Source: Thermohalobaculum sp039027855 (GTDB lineage: Bacteria > Pseudomonadota > Alphaproteobacteria > Rhodobacterales > Rhodobacteraceae). From it: DNA of 64,000 bases. Below are positions 60,090-64,000 of this stretch, piece by piece. Every line of letters begins with the position of its first letter. Position 1 is the stretch's first letter. A program made the position numbers and the translations under genes. The notes beneath the pieces were generated by a model that searched no databases, was not told the origin of the DNA, and was given only the letters and a program-made list of their open reading frames with translations. Where the stretch lies: positions 124,001-188,000 of the forward strand of contig JBCCJI010000005.1 in NCBI GenBank assembly GCA_039027855.1, given 5' to 3'.

Positions 60090-61679
60090 ATGACCGATAC
60101 CACGACCCCTGCCCCCGTGGCGGACCCCGGAGCCGTCGATACGGCGCGCGTCAAGATCTTCGACACCACCCTGCGCGATGGCGAGCAGTCGCCCGGCGCT
60201 TCCATGACGCTAGAGGAGAAGCTGCAGATCGCGGCCCTCCTCGACGAGATGGGCGTCGATATCATCGAGGCGGGTTTCCCCATCGCCTCCGAGGGGGACT
60301 TCGAGGCGGTGAGCGAGATCGCCAAGGTCACCAAGCACGCGATCATCGCAGGGCTCTCGCGCGCCAAGCTGCCCGATATCGACCGTTGCTGCGCGGCGGT
60401 TCAGCACGCCGCAAAGCCGCGCATCCACACCTTCATCGGGACCTCGCCGCTGCATCGCCAGCATCAGCTCGCGATGACGAAAGAGCAGGTGCTGGAGCAG
60501 ATCGCTCTGACGGTCTCGCATGCCCGGGGCCTCTGCGACGATGTGCAGTGGTCGCCCATGGACGCGACGCGGACCGAGCGTGAGTACCTCGCCGAGACGG
60601 TGCGCGTGGCGATTGCCAATGGGGCGACCACGATCAACATCCCCGATACCGTCGGCTATACCGCGCCCCGCGAAAGCGCCGATATCATCGCCTTTCTCGT
60701 GGCCGAAGTGCCTGAGATCGCGGGGTGTACGATCTCCACCCATTGTCACAACGACCTCGGCATGGCGACGGCGAATGCACTGGCCGCCGTCGAGGCCGGC
60801 GCCCGCCAGATCGAGTGCACGGTCAACGGGCTCGGTGAGCGGGCGGGCAATACGGCGCTCGAAGAAGTCGTCATGGCGCTGAAAGTGCGTAGCGACATCA
60901 TGCCCTTCGCCACCGGCATCGACACCAAGCGGATCATGGGCGCCTCGCGCCTCGTCGCGGCCGTCTCGGGCTTTCCGGTGCAGTACAACAAGGCGATTGT
61001 CGGCAAGAACGCCTTCGCCCATGAGAGCGGGATCCACCAGGACGGTGTGTTGAAGAACGCCGAGACCTTCGAGATTATGCGTCCCGAAGATGTGGGTCTG
61101 AACGCCACCAATCTGGTCATGGGCAAGCATTCTGGCCGCCACGCCTTCCGCATGAAGCTGGAGGAGCTTGGCGTCGAGATCGGCGACAATGCCATGCAAG
61201 AGGCCTTCGTGCGCTTCAAAGCGCTGGCCGACCGCAAGAAAGAGGTCTTCGACGACGATATCCTCGCTCTGGTCAGCGAGACTCAGGCGGGGGAGGCGGC
61301 GGATTATGTGAAGCTCAAGTTCCTGCGCGTCATCTGCGGGACGGAGGCGCCGCAATCGGCCGACATCATTCTCGAGATCCAGGGGATCGATCACCGTCAT
61401 ACGGCAACCGGTGACGGCCCGGTGGACGCGGCGTTTAACGCGGTCAAAGCGCTGGTGCCGCATGAGGCGGTGCTCGATCTCTACCAGGTGCACGCGGTGA
61501 CCGAGGGAACCGACGCCCAAGCCACAGTCAGCGTGCGCATGTCTGAGGATGGGCGGCTGGTCACGGCGCAGTCGTCGGACACCGACACCGTGGTGGCGAG
61601 CGCGCGGGCCTATGTCCACGCGCTCAACAAGCTGATGCTGCGCCGGGGCAAAACCGCCCCGAACGATGTCGCGGTCTGA
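60090..61679 (+). CDS. leuA: 2-isopropylmalate synthase
   Basis: A 529-residue enzyme: catalytic barrel with FDTTLRDGEQSPGASMT, metal ligands in STHCHNDLGMATANALAA and ECTVNGLGERAGNTALEE, then the AHESGIHQDGVLKN linker and a C-terminal regulatory domain for leucine feedback. It condenses 2-oxoisovalerate with acetyl-CoA, the first step to leucine. The upstream leader peptide and hairpin indicate leucine-responsive attenuation. leuA next to mreBC is a conserved neighbourhood in Rhodobacterales; here a MarR-type gene sits in between. Confidence 0.97.
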   Translation: MTDTTTPAPVADPGAVDTARVKIFDTTLRDGEQSPGASMTLEEKLQIAALLDEMGVDIIEAGFPIASEGDFEAVSEIAKVTKHAIIAGLSRAKLPDIDRCCAAVQHAAKPRIHTFIGTSPLHRQHQLAMTKEQVLEQIALTVSHARGLCDDVQWSPMDATRTEREYLAETVRVAIANGATTINIPDTVGYTAPRESADIIAFLVAEVPEIAGCTISTHCHNDLGMATANALAAVEAGARQIECTVNGLGERAGNTALEEVVMALKVRSDIMPFATGIDTKRIMGASRLVAAVSGFPVQYNKAIVGKNAFAHESGIHQDGVLKNAETFEIMRPEDVGLNATNLVMGKHSGRHAFRMKLEELGVEIGDNAMQEAFVRFKALADRKKEVFDDDILALVSETQAGEAADYVKLKFLRVICGTEAPQSADIILEIQGIDHRHTATGDGPVDAAFNAVKALVPHEAVLDLYQVHAVTEGTDAQATVSVRMSEDGRLVTAQSSDTDTVVASARAYVHALNKLMLRRGKTAPNDVAV

Positions 61680-61956
61680 AGCCAACAACCGCATCGGTGG
61701 GTGCGCGTCCTACGGATGGGGCGCGCCCATCGAGAACAGGCGATTCGATCACGGCTGCTCGATCTGACCGACGACGTGTGTTCACACGATTGCCGCCGGC
61801 TCGTGAGGTTGTGATTAAACGCGCTTGACGCTTCCAGTTCGAATCAATTTCGCACTGAATCGAGGTGGCAGACCGAAATAATCAAGCGGTCGAGATGGAC
61901 ATATTTGTCGCACTGTGAAACGGTAAATCATGCACAAGCAGCATGTGGATCGAGTC

Positions 61957-62451
61957 ATGACTGTCCCAACCAAGCTCCGTCTGGATGACCAGCTCTGCTT
62001 CTCTCTCTACGCCGCCTCGAACGCGATCATCCGCTCTTACCGTCCCCTCCTGGCCGAGATTGGCCTGACCTATCCGCAGTATCTCCTGATGCTCGTGCTG
62101 TGGCAGGACGGAGAGCGGACGGTGCGCGAACTGGCCGATCGCCTGAAGCTGAGCCCGAGTGCGGTGACGCCGCTGGTCGACCGACTGGAGATTGCCGGTC
62201 TGGTCCGCCGCCAGCGCGACGAGCAGGACCGGCGCGTGGTGCATGTTGGCCTGACGGATCAGGGCTCGGCGGTCGAATCGGAGGCAGCAGCCGTGCAGTA
62301 TCGGGTAGCCTGTGACACCGGTCTTGGTGATGGAGGCATCACGGAAATGCGCGAGAGCCTCCATGCGCTCGCCGACCGCCTGGAGACCACCACCGCCAAC
62401 GGTGCCCGGCCCGCACCCGTCGCCCATCGCAGGACCGATGCGGTAAACTAG
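61957..62451 (+). CDS. MarR-family regulator, OhrR-like
   Basis: A protein of about 164 residues with a winged helix: DDQLCFSLYAASNAIIRSYRP at the N-terminus, GLTYPQYLLMLVLWQDGE, the recognition helix SPSAVTPLVDRLEIAGLV, and the wing RRQRDEQDRRVVHV. The reactive-cysteine N-terminus (DxQLCFxLYAAS) is that of OhrR, which represses ohr and is released by organic peroxides. No ohr gene is nearby, so it acts elsewhere or has another target. The ATG at 61957 (GGATCGAG upstream) fits the family; one at 61930 is also open. The C-terminal 20 residues are longer than usual. Confidence 0.85.
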   Translation: MTVPTKLRLDDQLCFSLYAASNAIIRSYRPLLAEIGLTYPQYLLMLVLWQDGERTVRELADRLKLSPSAVTPLVDRLEIAGLVRRQRDEQDRRVVHVGLTDQGSAVESEAAAVQYRVACDTGLGDGGITEMRESLHALADRLETTTANGARPAPVAHRRTDAVN

Positions 62452-62682
62452 CGCGGCGCTCAGAGCGTCTTAGATGGCGGCCGCGGTCGCCATTACTTCC
62501 TGAGCGACGCTCCGATACGACAGCGATAAGGCCCCTCCCGTCCCGATATGGCTGCAGTCAGTCGCTAAAATGGGCGGGCGCGCCCTTTACCTCGCGCCAA
62601 AGCCATCGCTACAAGCGGGCACCGCACGGCGGGTCGCCCCCATACCGCGACCGCTCTGATCTGACACCCCTGCGAGGCGCTG

Positions 62683-63723
62683 ATGCTCGGCTCCCTCTTC
62701 GGCCTGTTTTCCAACGACATGGCCATCGATCTCGGCACGGCGAATACGCTCGTCTACGTGAAGTCGAAGGGCATCGTGCTTAACGAGCCGTCGGTCGTCG
62801 CATTCCAGACCATCAATGGTAAGAAAGAGGTGAAGGCCGTCGGCGAGGACGCCAAGCTGATGCTGGGCCGCACGCCAGGCTCGATCCAGGCGATCAGGCC
62901 GATGCGCGATGGCGTGATCGCCGATTTCGAAGTCGCCGAAGAGATGATCAAGGCCTTCATCAAGAAGGTTCAGACCAGCACCCTGTTCTCCAAACCACAG
63001 GTGGTCGTCTGCGTGCCCTATGGCGCCACGCCGGTCGAGGAACGCGCGATCGAGCAGTCGGTGCTGTCGGCCGGCGCCCGCAAGGCGTTTCTGATCGCCG
63101 AACCGATCGCCGCCGCCATCGGGGCCGGCCTGCCGATCACCGAGCCGACCGGCAGCATGATCGTCGATATCGGTGGCGGCACCACCGAGGTCGCCGTCCT
63201 CTCGCTGAGCGACATCGTCTACGCGAAATCGGTTCGCACGGGCGGCGACAAGATGGATGAGGCGATCATCAGCCATCTGCGCCGCCAGCATAACATGCTG
63301 ATCGGCGACGCCACGGCCGAGCGCATCAAGAAGGAAATCGGCACCGCGCGTATGCCCTCGGACGGTGTTGGTGAGACCATGGTGATCCGCGGACGCGACC
63401 TGTTGAACGGCGTCCCGAAAGAGCAGGAGATCACCCAGGCACAGATCGCGGAGAGCCTGAGCGAGCCGGTGCAGCAGATCGTGGAATCGGTGATGGTCGC
63501 GCTCGAGGCCACGCCGCCGGATCTGGCCGCCGATATCGTCGACAATGGCGTCATGCTGGCGGGCGGCGGTGCGCTGCTCGGCGCGCTCGACGTGGCCCTC
63601 CGCGAGCAGACCGGGCTCGCCATTTCGGTCGCCGAGGAACCGTTGAACTGCGTCGCCTTGGGCACGGGCCGGGCGCTGGAGCATCTCGATAAGCTCGGCC
63701 ACATCATGAAGATCAGCATGTAG
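62683..63723 (+). CDS. mreB: Rod shape-determining protein MreB
   Basis: A 346-residue actin homologue: AIDLGTANTLVYVKSKGIVLNEPS at the N-terminus, phosphate-2 loop IVDIGGGTTEVAVLSL, and the adenosine motif LAGGGALLGALDVALRE. It forms membrane-bound filaments that direct lateral peptidoglycan synthesis. The ATG at 62683 is the family start. mreC follows 180 bp downstream; the gap holds a perfect hairpin. Confidence 0.97.
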   Translation: MLGSLFGLFSNDMAIDLGTANTLVYVKSKGIVLNEPSVVAFQTINGKKEVKAVGEDAKLMLGRTPGSIQAIRPMRDGVIADFEVAEEMIKAFIKKVQTSTLFSKPQVVVCVPYGATPVEERAIEQSVLSAGARKAFLIAEPIAAAIGAGLPITEPTGSMIVDIGGGTTEVAVLSLSDIVYAKSVRTGGDKMDEAIISHLRRQHNMLIGDATAERIKKEIGTARMPSDGVGETMVIRGRDLLNGVPKEQEITQAQIAESLSEPVQQIVESVMVALEATPPDLAADIVDNGVMLAGGGALLGALDVALREQTGLAISVAEEPLNCVALGTGRALEHLDKLGHIMKISM

Positions 63724-63811
63724 TGTTTCGAGATCTGCCAGCCTCAAGGGAGTGCGTGGCAGAGCGGCCCGATAGGGGTACACTTGCGCACGGCGCCATC
63801 GCGACTCGGCT

Positions 63812-63832
63812 GGCGCGTGACGATCACGCGCC
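63812..63832. other. Perfect hairpin between mreB and mreC
   Basis: Arms ggcgcgtga and tcacgcgcc pair over 9 bp around the loop cga, 88 bp after the mreB stop. No T-run follows, so it could limit read-through into mreC or stabilise the mreB 3' end. Confidence 0.5.
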
Positions 63833-63903
63833 CTACACATCCATGGCGTAGTCTGCAGTCCCGGCAGCCATCTACGCGGCCGGGAAGAGGGGGTGTCCGC
63901 GCC

Positions 63904-64000
63904 ATGGCCCGCGCGCGCGATGAAAGGCGAGAGCTGGAGAAACGGGTGCGCAGCGTCCTGCTCGTGCTCTCGGTTCTAGTCTGTCTGATCGCCATGGGTC
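63904..64000 (+). CDS. mreC: MreC, N-terminal start (3' end outside window)
   Basis: The last 97 bp open with ATG after a GGGAAGAGGGGG ribosome binding site and encode a charged cytoplasmic start (MARARDERRELEKRV) and the beginning of a membrane helix (VLLVLSVLVCLIAMG). That, and its position after mreB, identify it as the mreC gene, encoding the periplasmic scaffold of the elongasome. The family domain itself lies beyond the window. Confidence 0.75.
   Translation, partial: MARARDERRELEKRVRSVLLVLSVLVCLIAMG

Overview
This window looks like a chromosomal segment from a high-GC alphaproteobacterium of the Rhodobacterales (Rhodobacteraceae/Roseobacter-like). The evidence is gene content and order: dusB-ntrB-ntrC-ntrY-ntrX-trkA-trkH-hfq-hflX in one run, rne-amidase-mrcA, leuA next to mreB-mreC, a complex I NDUFA12 homologue, and VPLPA-type sorting tails. 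I cannot name the genus from sequence alone. Almost all of it is core genome. There are no rRNA or tRNA genes, no insertion sequences and no CRISPR array that I can see.

Layout. 1-3.2 kb: a partial FadL-type outer-membrane porin (minus), then NDUFA12, mlaD and a DUF2155 gene (plus), the last overlapping aat tail to tail. 3.3-7.6 kb (minus): accC-accB, a DsbA-like periplasmic thiol protein, and a periplasmic M48 protease with TPRs. 7.8-17.1 kb: an aminotransferase, a large RNase E, an N-acetylmuramoyl-L-alanine amidase and penicillin-binding protein 1A. 17.2-24.9 kb: two secreted proteins with VPLPA-like C-terminal tails flanking a GNAT acetyltransferase and ligA, then prfB coupled to an unknown gene, a TerB-like protein and a GFA-domain protein. 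24.9-28.5 kb: recG, a 42-residue membrane peptide behind a LexA-type operator, and an unknown gene. 28.7-41 kb (minus): hflX, hfq, potassium uptake (trkH, trkA), the two nitrogen two-component pairs and dusB. 41.2-45.7 kb: ispDF, pgpA, cinA, a flavin-barrel protein, a COQ10/RatA-like protein and lipA. 45.9-57.6 kb: trmFO, a methyltransferase, a secreted esterase, a squalene/phytoene-synthase-family protein, cysS, a second-type gltX, nadE and a secreted MORN-repeat protein. 57.7-59.9 kb is an accessory island, AT-rich in its right half: a coupled pair encoding an unknown protein and a Cys/His-rich peptide, a SnoaL-like protein, and a gene broken by an amber codon. 59.9-64 kb: a leucine leader peptide and hairpin ahead of leuA, an OhrR-like MarR regulator, mreB and the start of mreC.

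Functional themes are envelope biogenesis (MlaD, AccBC, PBP1A, amidase, MreBC, PgpA), nitrogen and potassium regulation, RNA metabolism (RNase E, Hfq, HflX, TrmFO, DusB), and cofactor or translation housekeeping. The two places most likely to hide undescribed biology are the LexA-box/small membrane peptide unit at 27.07-27.28 kb and the Cys/His-rich, RiPP-precursor-like peptide with its coupled partner at 57.76-58.65 kb.
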